Positions 1 through 15,100 of a stretch of DNA of 64,000 bases are shown here, in pieces. Numbering within the stretch: the first letter of the stretch is position 1; every line of letters begins with the position of its first letter. Origin of the DNA: Zelopaecilomyces penicillatus (lineage: Eukaryota > Ascomycota > Sordariomycetes > Hypocreales > Pseudodiploosporaceae); NCBI GenBank assembly GCA_005765155.1, contig VCCP01000007.1:62001-126000 (forward strand), written 5' to 3'. The translations under genes and the position numbers were made by a program. The notes below the pieces were generated by a model. That model saw only the letters and a list, made by a program, of their open reading frames with translations. It ran no database searches and had not been told where the DNA came from.

Positions 1-52
1 AGATATAATAGATATAATAGATATAATAGATATAATAGATATAATAGATATA
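1..52. repeat. 9-bp tandem repeat (GATATAATA)n
   Basis: The window opens inside a tandem array of the 9-mer GATATAATA, about five to six copies. Its left end lies outside the window. Confidence 0.8.
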
Positions 53-3000
53 TAGTTATCTTAATATAATATAAATATAAAACTTTTTAAAAACTTAATT
101 AATTATCTTTAAAAGAGATAAAATACTTTATTAAAAGTAATAAAATATATTAAAAAGTATTTAAACTAATAGAAAAGAAAATTAAAAATATATATAAGAA
201 AGATTTCTATTAATACCTTAAAAAGCTTTTTAAGGTATAAGAGAAAGATTATTAAGAAAGTATATAAATTAGAAATATTTTATATTTATATAAGGCTAGT
301 ATTATTTAAAAAGCTTATAGTTATATTAAAGCTATTTTATATTAAACATAGGCTTATTAAAATTATATTAATAAACCAGATATAATTCTATTTTTAAATA
401 GAAATAACTTTATAAAAAGGAAAAATAATAAATTCTAAATAATAGCTCTAGCTAGTATATATATATAAATATAATCTTTTTCTTTTAATAGTATTTTTAA
501 TAGTAATTTTATTATTTATAGATATAAGCTTTTATACTATTAAGTATATTAGATTTAGGTAATAAAATACTATTAATATTAGAATAAATAATAATATTTT
601 TAGCTTTAATTAAAACATAATTATAATCTTTATAATAAGTATTATAATAATAATAATAATAATATAAAAAGGCTATATAATTACCTCCTTTTATAATATG
701 ATTTATATTATATTAATATATTAAAGAAAAGAGCTTAAATAAAATTAAAATACTAATATAATTATATAAAGAATATAATATTATTATTATATAAGAACTA
801 TTAATTAATTTATAAATAAAGATATTCTTTATTATAAAAAAAAAGTATTATATAATATAAAATTATAATTATATAATTATATATATCTATAAATAATATA
901 ATCTTATAATATAATTATAATAAATTAATAGGGATTAAGCTTATATTATTTTAGAGTAATATAAGAATACTTTTATAATATAATCTATATATTTTGAACC
1001 CTATAATAAAAGGCTATAAATTATATTATTTATAAAAATATTTTAATTATAAGAATAATATATCCTTATAAATAATTTTAATATGTATTATTTAATATAG
1101 AATATTTATTATAAAAATTAATTAAAAGCCTAGATTATATTTAAGCTAGTATAATAATAATATCTTTTTTTTAATTATTCTTTATAAAATAATTATATAA
1201 ATTAAGAATAGCTAATAAATTAATATTATAAATCTAATTTAATATAGCTTGAATTTATTATATAAGTATTAAGGTATTAATATAAATATAATAGGATTTA
1301 ATTACTTTTTATAAATAATAAAATTTAAAACTATAATAAGATCCTATCTTTAAATTAATATAATAAAAGAGTAGGTTTAAGAAAAAATAAATATAATTAA
1401 GATTAAAAAGTTAATTAAATTAATCTTTTATAATTAATAGAAATATCTAGATATTAATCTAAAAATAGATATATTAATAATATAATTATAGAATATTATA
1501 GATAATATAATATTTTAAAGATATAATAAAGCTAAAGAAATATTTATATTTTAATAAAATAAGGCTATTTAAAAAGTAATTTAAAAGCTTAAAAAATAAA
1601 ATATTATTATTATATCTTAAGATTATAAATAAACTTAAATAAATTCTATATTTAAAAACAGAATTATAATAAAATCTTTTATTTAATAAAAAAAAGAATT
1701 AATATAAGCTATTAATATTAATCTTATTAAAAAAAAAGAGAATATAAAACTTAAAAAGATAAATTAAATTTAAAAGTTAAATATCTTTAAAATTATTAAT
1801 ATTATTATTATTAAAGTATAATAATAATATTAAAGTTATTATAATTATAAAGAAAATAATAATTTTAATTAAAAAATTCTTTTTTTTAAAAAAAAAATAA
1901 TAAAAATGCTTAAGATTAATAAAAATAATAAAATCTAAATAAATAAAATAAATTAATTTATAAAGATTAAATAAATACTTTATAATATAAAAATATAAAA
2001 AGCTTTAAATAAAGATAATATTCTAATAGAATTCCTTAAAACTTATAATTAATTACTTTATATAATAATTATATACTTAATAATTAAAAGCTTTAAATTA
2101 TAATACTTTTTATAGTATTTTTATAATATAATTATAATATTTTTAAAAAAACTAAAAAAAAGCTAATAATTTATTAAACTATTAAAAATAAAAACATATT
2201 TATTTATTAATTATAATAAAAAAGGTTATTAAAGTAATTCTTAATAAATATATCTTTAATATTATAAAATAAATAAGCCTTTTATTAAAAGATTAAATAA
2301 GAAATTAAATAAATTAAAGTATTAAAATTATAATCTTTATAATTATAAAAAGTATTTAAAAGGCTTAAAGCTATAATAATAATATAATATTATTTTAATT
2401 AAATATTAAAAAGATCTTTAATATAATCTTATATTATAAACTCCTTTAAACTTTTTAAAAAAAAGATTCTTAAAATAAATAATAAATTAATTATATAGTT
2501 ATCTTAATTAAAAAATAATAAGACTATATTTAAATAATATTATAATAGATTTATATTTTATCTTTATAAAGATATTATAAGGATCTTTATTTTTTTTAAT
2601 CCTTTTTGTTTTATATATTATTATTTTATATTAAACTTTAATTAAGATTTAAAATCTAAATATAATAGAATTTATTAATAATATAAATCTATTTAATAAT
2701 AATCTTAATATAAATAATAATTATCTTTAATTAAAAAAGATTTAAAGAATATATAAAAAATAATTATAAATTAATAAACTAGAATTTATATTTAATAAAT
2801 TTAAATTAATCTATTTTATTAAAGCTTATATTATATTTATATAAAGCCTTTTATTTATTAATATTATAATATATCTTATTAAGTATATATAATTATTAAA
2901 TATTAAATATAATAAAAAACTTATATTTATTAAATATTAAATTAAAATCTAGAATAAATTTATATTATAAAATCTAATATTTATAAAGTCTATTATAAAA

Positions 3001-3599
3001 ATATAAAGATCTTTTCTTTATATAATATAAATTATTTATATTACAATAATCTATAATATTATTATTTATAAAATAATTATATTTTATAAATTAAATAAAC
3101 TATTAATCTTTAAAAAGATTAAGATAATATATATAATATAAATACTATATTTACATAATATTATTAAAGCTTATAAAGCTATCTTTATTTATTTTTTTAA
3201 ATTAAAGGCCTTTATATTATTATTAAATCTTTATCTTATATAATAAAAAACTAAAAATCTAAATTATTTATAGGCTTATATAGATTTATTTAAATAAATA
3301 TATAATATTATAATAATATTAATATAATTATAATACTTTAATTAATTAAATTAATATAATATCAGACTTTTATTTAAGATAAATAAGCTTATTAATCTTT
3401 AATAATTAAAAAATAAGAATTTAAAAAAAGCTTTTATATACTATTAAAAAGAGTATTAATAATTATAAAGATTATAAATCTATTATATAGCTATAATATT
3501 ATCTATATAAATAAATTAAAAAGCTTTATAAAAATATAATAATTTAATTAAAATAAAGAGCTTATTATTTATATAAATAAAAATTAAAAAGATAATATT

Positions 3600-5400
3600 A
3601 AAAGCCTTTCTTTATTATTAAATAATTCTTTTATATTTTATATTATTATATAATTATAAGAATAAAAGGAAATAATTATTAAATACCTTATTTTATAATA
3701 CTAGAATATATTAGATTATTATTAATAAATTATTAAATAGATTATTATACCTTCATAAAATAAAATTAATTAAATTAATATATTTATAGTATTATTTATA
3801 ATAAAAAGGATAATATAATAAATAATAAAACTTAAATAATTAAGAGAATATAATCTAATAATATACATCTAAAAAATAAAGAAAAAAATAATAATATAAT
3901 AATAAAAAAATAATAAAGATATTAAAATATCTATAAATAAAATATTATTATACAGTATTTAAGAATTATATATTAGATATAATAAAGCTATAATAATATC
4001 TATATATTATTATTCTTTATCTTTATATTATAAAGATTTATATTATTAAAATAGATTTTAATCTTTTATTAAATAATTAAATATTATAATAAGAATTTAA
4101 TAAAGATAAAAAGATATATATAATAATATAAAAATAATTTAATTATCTTTTTTAATTAATTTATATATATAATAAAAAGGATAAGATTTATTTATAATTT
4201 AATAATAATATTATAAAGCTTATATTTAATATAGTTTTTAATAGTATTTTAAACTATTATATCTTAATATAAGATTAATAATTATATTAATATAATAAGA
4301 GTATAATAATATATTAATAATATTATAATGAATATTAATTTTTAAATCCTTTATAATAATATATAAATAATAGATATATTTATAAAAATTAATAATAATA
4401 ATATAATAAGGCTAAATCTATTTATAATATAATATAATAATTATCTTATAAAATAGGATTTTTTTTCTTTTTTTTTAAAAAATAGTTTTTATAATCTTTT
4501 TTTAATAAAAAATTAATTATAATAAAAATATAATATAAATAAATAAATAAATCTATTAATAATAAAATTAATATTTTAAAAAGATTCTTTTTCTTTAATA
4601 TTTATTTATTAAATCTAATTTAAGTTATATAAATAAAAAGAAGCTATAAGGATATAATATTCTTTATAATAAAAAAGAAAGATATAATAATAATAATATT
4701 AATTATTTAATATTAATTAAATAAATAATAAGATAATAATGAGAATAATTTATTGAAAATATTATATATAAAAATATATTAAAGATATTAAATATTTAGA
4801 TATTATAAAGATATAATTAATATCTTTAATTTAAAGAGAAGAGAAAGAAGAAAAAAAAAGAAAAAAATCTTATTTATTAAAGTAGCTTAAATAAAAAAAG
4901 AAATAAAAAAAAATAAGATTTATATAATAAATATAATAAGGATATATAATAATAGAATTATGAGATTATTAATAATTATTAATAATATAAGAAAAAGTAA
5001 AGCTATTATAATAATATCTTAAAATAATAATAATTATAAAACTATTAAAAATAAATAAAAGAATAAAATCCTATAAAGGTTAATAAAATCCTAAATCCTA
5101 ATAAACCTTAAAATAACTCTTATAATAAAAGACTTAAGATAAACCAGCTATATCTTATCAAAGATATAATATATATTAATCTAGCTTAAAGCTAGCTTTA
5201 TTAATCCTTAATTATCTAGCTTTAATTAAATAAGTATATAAGTATTATATATATTAAACTAATTCCTTATTAATTATTAAATATAAAGATAAGATTTATT
5301 ATATATAAAAAGATAAAGAATAATATTATAATAATATAAAAAGAAAATATAAATATAAAAAAAGAATAAGTGTTTTTTATTTATTTTTTCTCTTTTATTT
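3600..5400. mobile_element. RIP-degraded repeat, family B copy
   Basis: Stretches here recur at 10,300-11,940 and 26,340-26,960. A run near 5,270-5,340 (TTATTAATTATTAAATATAA followed by an AAGATAAGATTTATTATA-type stretch) reappears near 26,790-26,860 and, diverged, near 11,650-11,700. A segment near 3,760-3,960 resembles 10,480-10,690. No protein domain survives. The class is unknown and the boundaries are approximate. Confidence 0.4.
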
Positions 5401-5454
5401 ATTAAATTAAAAGAGATTATATACCTTATAAAGAGTTTAATCTAAATATTTTAA

Positions 5455-5860
5455 TAAATAAATTAAATATATCTCTCTTTATTAAAGATAATTAAGAGAT
5501 AGCTATATTAATTATAGCCTTAAAAGGCTAGTTTATATAAGTAGATAGGGTATATCTAGATTATAAGTAGTATTATTAAATTTAAAGCTTTTTCTTTATC
5601 TTTTTAAAAATCCTAGATAATTTCAAATAATTAATTAAATATTTTCTAATTAATTCCTAGATTAAGAATAGGATAATTAATTAATCCCTTAAATCTATTC
5701 TTATTTATTATAGCTTTATAGCTTTTTTTAATTATTTTTAATCTTATATTTATATTTAATTATATATAATTATTTTAAATTATTTAATTAACTCTAGGTA
5801 TAATATATTATTATATATATTGTTTTTCTTTTATTAAAATATAAAAACTAAACTAATATA
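5455..5860 (+). mobile_element. MITE-like repeat, family D (copy 1, one end eroded)
   Basis: About 390 bp here match the reverse complement of 51,059-51,508. Shared landmarks include TAAAGATAATTAAGAGAT near the left end and AATTCCTAGATTAAGAATAG in the middle. The right terminal inverted repeat seen in the other copy is not recognisable here. No coding capacity is visible. Confidence 0.5.
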
Positions 5861-8564
5861 ATTATAAGATTAATAATAATAATAATATAATAATTTATTT
5901 AATTTATTTAATTTAAATTCTATAATTAATTTATTTAATAACTTTTATATAAAGTTATTTATTATTATATAATAAGAATTATAATATTAAAATTATATTT
6001 ATTTATAATATATTTATTATTATTAAGTAATATTATAATATTAATTTTATTATTTAAATTTTACTTTTTAATAATTTATTAATTTTTAAATAATATATAT
6101 CTATTAATATAGTCTTTATATAAGGTATACTTAAATAATTAATTAAAAGATAATTATTTTAATTAACCTAAAAGTCTTTAAAATATTTAAAAATTTAAAA
6201 TAATAAAATACCTTAATAATATACTAATAAATAAGATATATTTATTTATTAATACTATATTAATTTAATATATAAAAGTATAAAATAATATTATTATAAT
6301 ATATTATTTTTATTATTATTTAAATTATATAAAAAAGGCTATTTAAAGTTATTTAATATTATTTAATACTGCTTAAAATTATATATAAGGCTATATATAA
6401 GGCAATATAATAAGCTTAATTATAATTATTTTCTTATATCTTTATTAAGTATATTAAACTAGATTATAAAGCCCTTTATTATATAATATTATATAGAATA
6501 ATAATAATATAAAAAGAATATTATTTATTATTTTATATAATATTAATTATTATATATTTTAATAAATTTATATTATTATTATTATTATTCTTATCTTTAA
6601 AAAGACTTATATTAAACTTAATAAAGCTATTATTTATTATTCCTTATAAAATATTTAATATATTATTAAAAATCTATATATTTTAATTATTAAAAGATAT
6701 AATTAAAAGCTTATTAAATCCTTAATAAATATTTTATATTAATTAATAAGCTATCCTATTTTTAATTTAAAAGCTTATATATAGATTTATCTTTATATTT
6801 AAATAAAAGATATTCTTAATCTTTATATATATCTTTAAGCTATTTTTTTTAAGATTAAACCCTTTTTATTAATTTAAATAAATTATCTTTATATTAATTT
6901 ATTTATAAATAAAAAAAGCTTTATCTTTTTAAAGCTATTTATTATAATTAAATTACTTTTTAAGATTAAAACTAAAATATTATATAATAGAAAATATCTT
7001 TTAAAGTTAATAATTAAAATAATAAAGCTAATTAAATATAATCTTTATATTCTTAAATCCTAATTTAAATCTAATAAATTATATAATTTTATTAATATTA
7101 ATCTTTATTTAATCTTTTATTAAAAAGATATTAAATATAAATTAAAAAAAATTAAAAAATTATTTATAATATTTATTATATTAATAAATATTATTAATTC
7201 TTTATTATTTAAATTAAGAATTTTAAATTATTATATATTTATTAATTTAATAATTATAATTTAAATATATTTATAAAGATAATTAAATTATATTTTATAT
7301 TTATTTTTATTTTAGATTTTAAAGGTATTAATTTAATAATTAAAAATAATCTTTTTAAAATACTTTAAAAAAGGAATTTAAGATTATAAAAATTAAAGCT
7401 TTTAAAAGATTTATAAAACTTTTAAATAGCTTTTATATATAATATTTTTAGCTTTAAATAATCTTTTGTTTAGCTTATATATTAGTTTTTTAAGATATTT
7501 TAAGGATTAAAATCTTATTATCTTTAAAGATTATTTATAATATTTATAATTTAAAAGTTTATAATAAAAAAGCTATTAAATTATAAAAAATAAATAAGAA
7601 AAATAAGGATATTATTCTTATTATTATTAAAGCTTTATAACTAGCTTATATATTAAAAAAAAGGATTATCTTTTAAAATAATATATATTATTTAATTAAT
7701 TAAAGAATAATTTATATTAAATTTAAAGATAATTTAATTTAAAGAAAAAGGCTTTTTTATATAAGAAAAGTATTTATAATTAATAAAAATAACTTATATA
7801 GCTTTAAAAATAAAAAAAGAGATTTTTATAAAAACTAATAAAAATAATTTTTTAATACTTATAAAAGATATAAATTATAATATAAATATTAATTATATTT
7901 AATAAAAAAGAATTACCTTAAATCTTTAAATATTTTAAGGAATTTTAAATTAATTAAAAGCTTTATTCTTAATTAATTATTTAAAGGCTTTATATAAAGA
8001 TTATATTAATAAATAATATTAATAATAAATTTAAATTTTAATATTTTAAAGAATCCGTTTTATTAATCTAAAATATTTTAATATTTTAATTATTAATTAT
8101 AACTTTAAATATCCTTAAATTATATTTTAATTTATTATTTAATAATATAATAAATTAATTTTAAAATATAAATTAATATTTTATTTTATTTATAGATTAT
8201 TATTATTATTATATTAAATAAATATTTATATTTTAATATCTTTTAAAATAATTAAAATATTTCTTTTAAATATCTTTATTAAAACTTTAAGAGTACTTTA
8301 TAAAATACTTATATTATATAGTTTTTGATATATATATATATATATATAGCTATTTTTTATATTTAAAAAAAGATTAAAAATTAAACTTTATATTATATAT
8401 TACTTATTTATTATTATATAATTAAATTAATATTATTTTTAATTTATTTCATGATTTTTATAATCCTTTATATTTAATATTTAATAAATTAATTTTATTT
8501 ATTTTTTTATAAATAAAAAGATTATTAAAATTAAAATTAAAATTAATAATAAAAAAAAAATAAT

Positions 8565-8806
8565 AAAATAAATAATAATAAAATAAATAATAATAAAATA
8601 AATAATAATAAAATAAATAATAATAAAATAAATAATAATAAAATAAATAATAATAAAATAAATAATAATAAAATAAATAATAATAAAATAAATAATAATA
8701 AAATAAATAATAATAAAATAAATAATAATAAAATAAATAATAATAAAATAAATAATAATAAAATAAATAATAATAAAATAAATAATAATAAAATAAATAA
8801 TAATAA
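8565..8806. repeat. 15-bp minisatellite, about 16 copies
   Basis: The 15-mer AAAATAAATAATAAT is repeated head to tail with almost no variation; four units fill exactly 60 bp, so successive 60-bp blocks look identical. Unlike the surrounding degenerate repeats it is very homogeneous, which suggests recent slippage expansion rather than an old transposon. Confidence 0.9.
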
Positions 8807-9029
8807 TTAATTATTAATTTATAAATAATAAATATAATTTAATTATAAAAGTTTTAATAATAATTAATAATATTATAATTTTATTAAAAACTATAAAATA
8901 ATCTTTAATTTAATAAAATTAATCTTTAATTTAAATATTAATTTAATTTTTAATTAATTTTTAATATTTTATTTTTATTTTTTTAATTAATATATTATTA
9001 ATAAATAATAAGATTAATTTAAATTAATA

Positions 9030-10260
9030 ATTAAAATAATAAAAAAAAGATATAATAATTATTTAAATAAAGGTTTATAAAAGAAAATATAAAGATAATA
9101 TATTATTAATAAAAAAAGAAAATAAAATTTAATTATATATCTAGCTCTTTTATATATTTAAAAAAAAAATTAAAATATTTTAAAATTATTTTAGAATTTT
9201 AAATATAAGAAGAAAGGATTTTAAAGAATAAGTCTTTATTTTTTCTTTTAATTTAATTTAATAAATTAAGCTATTTAAATATCTTAAATTATAAATTAGA
9301 TTTTATAATAAATAAAAGCTATTATATAATAATAGATTTAATTATGAGATAATAATAGATTAAATTATTAAATTATACTAAATCTAGCTATTAAATTATA
9401 ATTGATTAAATTATTATATTAAAAATCTATTTATTTTAATACCTTTTTTAATATATTATATAATATATAATTAGCTTTTTATAAAGGGCTTTTATAGATT
9501 TAATAAGCTTAAAAAGCCTTAAAAAGCCTTAAAGATAAAGCTTATTAAAGCCTTAAATAATATATTAATAAATATAATTTTAATTATAAAATAATATATT
9601 TTAAATAATTTATTAATTAATTTATATTTAATTTTATAAAATTTTAATAAAATACATTTAATTTAAATATATTAATTAAAATTCTTAATATTATTTATAA
9701 AGATTATATTATTATAATATAAATTTATAAATTCTTAAAAAGAGATTTTTAATTTTATAAAGAATTTAAAATACTATTTTAAGTTTTATAATTAAAAGAA
9801 TTATAATAATTTATTTTTTATCTTTTAATAAATAGATTTACTAATTAATTTAAAAGATTATTTATAAATATATTTATTTATAGCTTATTAATTTATAAAT
9901 CTATTATTTAAATAATTTAATAATTAAAAGGCTAGCTATTTAATTTATATAAGGTTTTTAATCTTATAAAAAAAGATTAATTATTTAAAATCTTTTAAAT
10001 AATTTAAAAGACTTTTAATTATATTATAATAATTAATATAGATTTATTATATAGATTAAGAAAGCTTTATTATATATATTAAAAAGCTATTAAATTAAAA
10101 AGGCTATATTAAGCTTAAAAGATAATATAAGATATATTATAATTATTATAATTTATTAATAGATTTATTAATTAATAGAGTTTCAAGTTTTATTTATAGC
10201 CTTTTTTAATACTTTAAATAATTATTATAAAGATTAAAGCTTATTATATAATCTTTAATT
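9030..10260 (-). mobile_element. Family A LTR-type element, truncated copy
   Basis: About 9,030-9,420 matches the terminal repeat of family A (compare 52,821, 55,356 and 61,199) and continues into internal sequence matching 55,826-56,600, including the AAGCCTTAAAAAGCCTTAAA region near 9,510. Similarity is lost near 10,250, where family B sequence begins. Nearly all CpA and TpG sites have been lost. The strand given is inferred from the family's LTR orientation. Confidence 0.5.
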
Positions 10261-10299
10261 AAATCTAGATTTAAAAGTTATATAATTATTAATTTATTA

Positions 10300-11940
10300 A
10301 ATTTATTAAAGCTATAATTTTAATATATTATAATCTTAATATAAATATTTATTATTATATAACTATATTAATAAAAGAAATAAGATAATAAAATATCTAA
10401 TTCTTTAATATTATAATATATATAAATAAATATAATAAACCCTTTAATAAAAGATTATATTATTTAAAAGCAGATTTAATTAAATTAATATATTTATAAT
10501 ATTAATTAAATTACAGATTATTATATAATAGATAATAAAATTAAAATAATTATATAAATATAATATAATAATTTAATTATAAAAGATTAAAAATAAAAAA
10601 CTAATAAAATAATAAAGATATTATAATACTTAATTTAAAGATTTTATTATAAAATTAAATATATTTAAAGTATTTAAATTATATTTATATACTAGATATT
10701 ATATAATTATAATATTTATTAATTAAAATTATTATTAAACGTATTTAAATCTAAATTATAAAGATTAATTATAAAAAATAAAGGATTTATCTTTTATAAA
10801 TATTAATTAAAAAAAAGAATAATAATATATAAATATAAAGTATTAATTTATTAAATATTTTAAATAAGTAATAAGACTATTAAAATTTAAATATATAAAT
10901 ATTTTATTAATAAAAATATCTTTAATCTTTAAATTAATATAATTATTAATAATTTATTAAATCTTAATTAATTAAAATTATAATTAATAAAATAATAATC
11001 TATATATAAAGTTTTATAATAATTATTTAATAAATAACTTTAATATATTTATATTAAATTTAAAAATAATAGAATATATAATAATTTAATTTAATTAATA
11101 GATATATATTAAAAATATATTAATAATAATTATAATAATTAAAGAAATTATAATATATAAAAGAGAGATTAAATTAATTCTTTAAATTAATTGAATTTAA
11201 TAATATAATAATAATATAATTTATATTAATCTAGTTAGATAAATGAGAGAGAGGAGAGAGATTAAATTAAAAGAAAGGATTTATTTAATAGAATAATATA
11301 AAGAAAAAACAATTAAAAGTTTATATAAACCAGATAATAAAACTAAATAATAATAAAATCATTTAAATATAAATAACTATTAATTATAATAATAAAACTA
11401 TTATAATATTAATAAATATAAATTAAAGATTTATAAAATAAATTATACAAAATTAAATAAAATTAAAAAGAATTAAATAAAATTTTATATTAAAAATATA
11501 ATATAATTTATAAATATAATATAAATAAAATAAAATAATTATTATAAATAATATATATTAATAAAACTAATCTAGTTTATAAACTAGATCTATTAATTTA
11601 ATAGCCTTTTAGCTTTAATATAATAAATATATAAATATTATAATTAAGATATTAATTCTTTATTTTTTATTAAATATTAAGATAAGATTTATTATAAAAA
11701 TATAAAGAAAGAGAGCTATAATAATATAATATAAATATAAATAATTATAAAAAATAAGGATTTTTTTTTCTTTTTTATTTATTAAATAAAAAAGAATTGT
11801 TTATTTTATTAATGATTTAATTTAAATAAATCTAGATTAATATAAATATTTTTTTTTTATTTATTAAATAAAATAGAATTATTTATTTTATTAAAGATTT
11901 AATTTAAATAAATCTAGATTAATATAATTATAAGATTAAT
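10300..11940. mobile_element. RIP-degraded repeat, family B copy
   Basis: Resembles 3,600-5,400 and 26,340-26,960. It lies directly against the truncated family A copy, which suggests insertion into that copy or rearrangement. A local duplication is visible near 11,760-11,940: two similar stretches of T-run, TTTATT(A/T)AATAAA and AATAAATCTAGATTAATATAA. No coding sequence survives. Confidence 0.4.
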
Positions 11941-12149
11941 AATAATAATAATATAAATATTTATATTAATATAATAGATATAATATTATTATTATAAAAA
12001 AAAATTATATATTTTTTAATATAAATTCTTTATTAATATTAATAATAATAAAGATATTAATTCTTATTTTAATTTATAAAGCTTAAAGCTATTTATAAAT
12101 CTAATTATATATCTTTTTATACTTTTATTAAAATAAATAGGTTTTTATA

Positions 12150-15100
12150 TAATAGCTTAACCTGCTATAATCTAGCAGTTAGACCTGTTATAATATAGCA
12201 GCTAGACCTGCTATAAGACCTATTATAAGAACCAAGGTATTATAGCAGCCTGATTTATTATATTAGGCTAGAATAAAAAAGAAGGGTTATCTCTTAAAAA
12301 CCCTCTTTTTAATCTTCTCTTTTTCTATATTTAGAATATAAGAAGATTCTGAATAAATATTATTTAAAATTCTAAAATAATTTTAAATTAGTTTAATATT
12401 TTCTAGATATATATAATAATAAGATTCTGAATTAATTCCTATTTTCTTTTTATATTAATAATATAATTATTTTTATTTTCTTTTTTATATATTTTTAATT
12501 AAATAATTATTAAATTTTTTTATTATTATTTTAATTATTAGCTTTAATTAATCTTTATAAAATTATAATAGATTATAATTTTAAAAGATAATTATTTTAA
12601 ATTATAAAAAGATTATTTTTTTTCTTTTTATTATATTTAATCTCTCTATATTAAATTTCCTTTTTTCTTTAATAATTAAATTTCTTTTTTAGAATTATAA
12701 ATTATAAAAAATGTTTTATATATAAAAGTTAAATATTAGATTTATAGCTTATAATATAATTTATTTTTAAATATATAAATTATTAATATAAAATTATAAG
12801 CCTTTTAATCTTAAATTTAAGATTAAAATATTTTAGTATAAAACCTTAAAGCTTAACTTTAATTATTAAAAAATAAATTTATAATAATATAATCTAATAA
12901 ATATCTTATATAATAGCTTATATAATTAATAAATCTATTAAAAGATTAAATTTTTAAAAAATCTTTTAAAAAAATATAAATCTTTTTAAAAGCTTTAAAA
13001 TTAAAGAATATTAAAAATTATAATTAATAGTATTAAGCCTTATTTATTTAATTATAAATATTAGAATTTTTTAAATTTTTCAAAAAAGCTTATTATAAAT
13101 ATTATTTTTAATAATAATTATTAAATTATTATATTTTCTTTATTTTATAATAATTATTTATAATATCTATAAATATTTATAAATTAAATTAAATTATTTT
13201 AAAAGCTTATTAATTATTATATAAATAATATTATTATAATATTATCTTATAATATAAAATACTATATAATATCTTTTATAAATTTAATTTTAATAATTAT
13301 AAAAGCTTTATAAAGATATTTAATAATATATTTAATATAATATTTATTAAATTATAATTAATAAAATAAATTAATATTTATAAATTATAAATAATATTCT
13401 CTTTTAATAAATTAAATATTAAAGAAATAATATAAGTATTTATATAATATAAATATATTATTTAAAGCTTTAAAATTATAATTTATTATAATTAATTTAT
13501 TAAAAAAGCTATAAAATAAAATCTTTTTTATTATTAAAGCTAGCTTTTATAAAATTAAAGAATTTAAAAATCCCTTTAAAAATCTTTTTAAAGATTTTAA
13601 AAAAAAAGAATTTAAATTTATTAAAAAAATAACTTTATAAATCCTTTTAAAAAAAATTATTATAAATAATAAAATATTTAATAAAATATTTTTTATAATA
13701 TATATTTATAATCTATTTATAAATAATTAAAATATTATAATTAATACTTAAAGCTTTAATTTTAAATCTAATATAAAAGATTTAAAAATTATATAATTTA
13801 AAGAATTAATTTATAATATCTTATATAATATTAATCTAAAAAATATATTATTATATAATATAAGTTTAATATATTAGATTATTTATAATAAAGCTTTTTT
13901 TATTAATTATAATATTTATTTAAAAGATTTAAAATTTATAATAATTAATAAAAACTTAATTTATTTAAATTAATTTAATATAATTATATTTATAATATTT
14001 ATAAACCTTAAATTAAGAATTTATATTATTTTAAAACTAAAATATATATTATATTTTTAATAATATATTTTTATAAAAGTTTATTTATAATAGATTAAAT
14101 CTATTATAAATTTTTAAATTTTATAATAAATAATTCTTTTTTTTAAATAATAAAAAGATTTATTTTTAAATTTAAAATAATTTTAAATTATTATTATAAT
14201 TATTTTATAATAATTAAAATTATTATAATCTTTTTTTTTAATATATATAAAAATCTTATTAAGCTCTTTAAATTAATTAAATAATTATTAAAATTAATAA
14301 TAAGCTTTATAAATATAAGCTTATATATATTAATAAATCTTAAAGATTTAAATCTTTTAAAACCTTTATTAAAAGATTTATTAAAAGATATTATATTCTT
14401 TTTAAAATATTTTAATAATATTATTTTATAAAAGATATAAGATTTATAATTAATCTTAATTACTTAAAGTTATTATAATTAATTAAAGTTTATTATATTT
14501 AATTAAATTATATTAATTTATAATGATTAGAAAAAAAAATTAAAACTTTAATAAATTTATTAGATTTTATTATTATAAAAGATATTAATTTCTTTTATAT
14601 AGCTTATATATAAGCTAAATTAATATATAAATCCTTTAAAAATTTAATTTTAAACTCTTTTAAATTATTAAAGATTATAAAAAGAAATACTTTTTAAATA
14701 AGATTAATTCTTTATAATAAGCTTTTTATAAAGCTTATTTTAATAAAAAGAAAATCCTATTATTAAATAATTATTTTATTATTTAATAAAAAAGATTTTA
14801 TTATTTTTTATATTATAAAAGATTTATTTAAAGGATTAAAAGTTTATTATAAAAAATATCTTTTATAATTATATTTTAATAATAAAAAGAAACTCTTAAT
14901 ATTATTAAAGAATTAATTAATAAATTAAGATATTAACTTTAATATATTTAATCTTTATATTTATAAATAAAATACTATATTAAAATTCTTTATTAAATTA
15001 TTTTAAATTATTTATAAACTAATATAATCTAGATTTAATTATTATTATTTTTTTAAATTATTTTTTTATTTATTATAATTAATAAAATTAATTATATAAT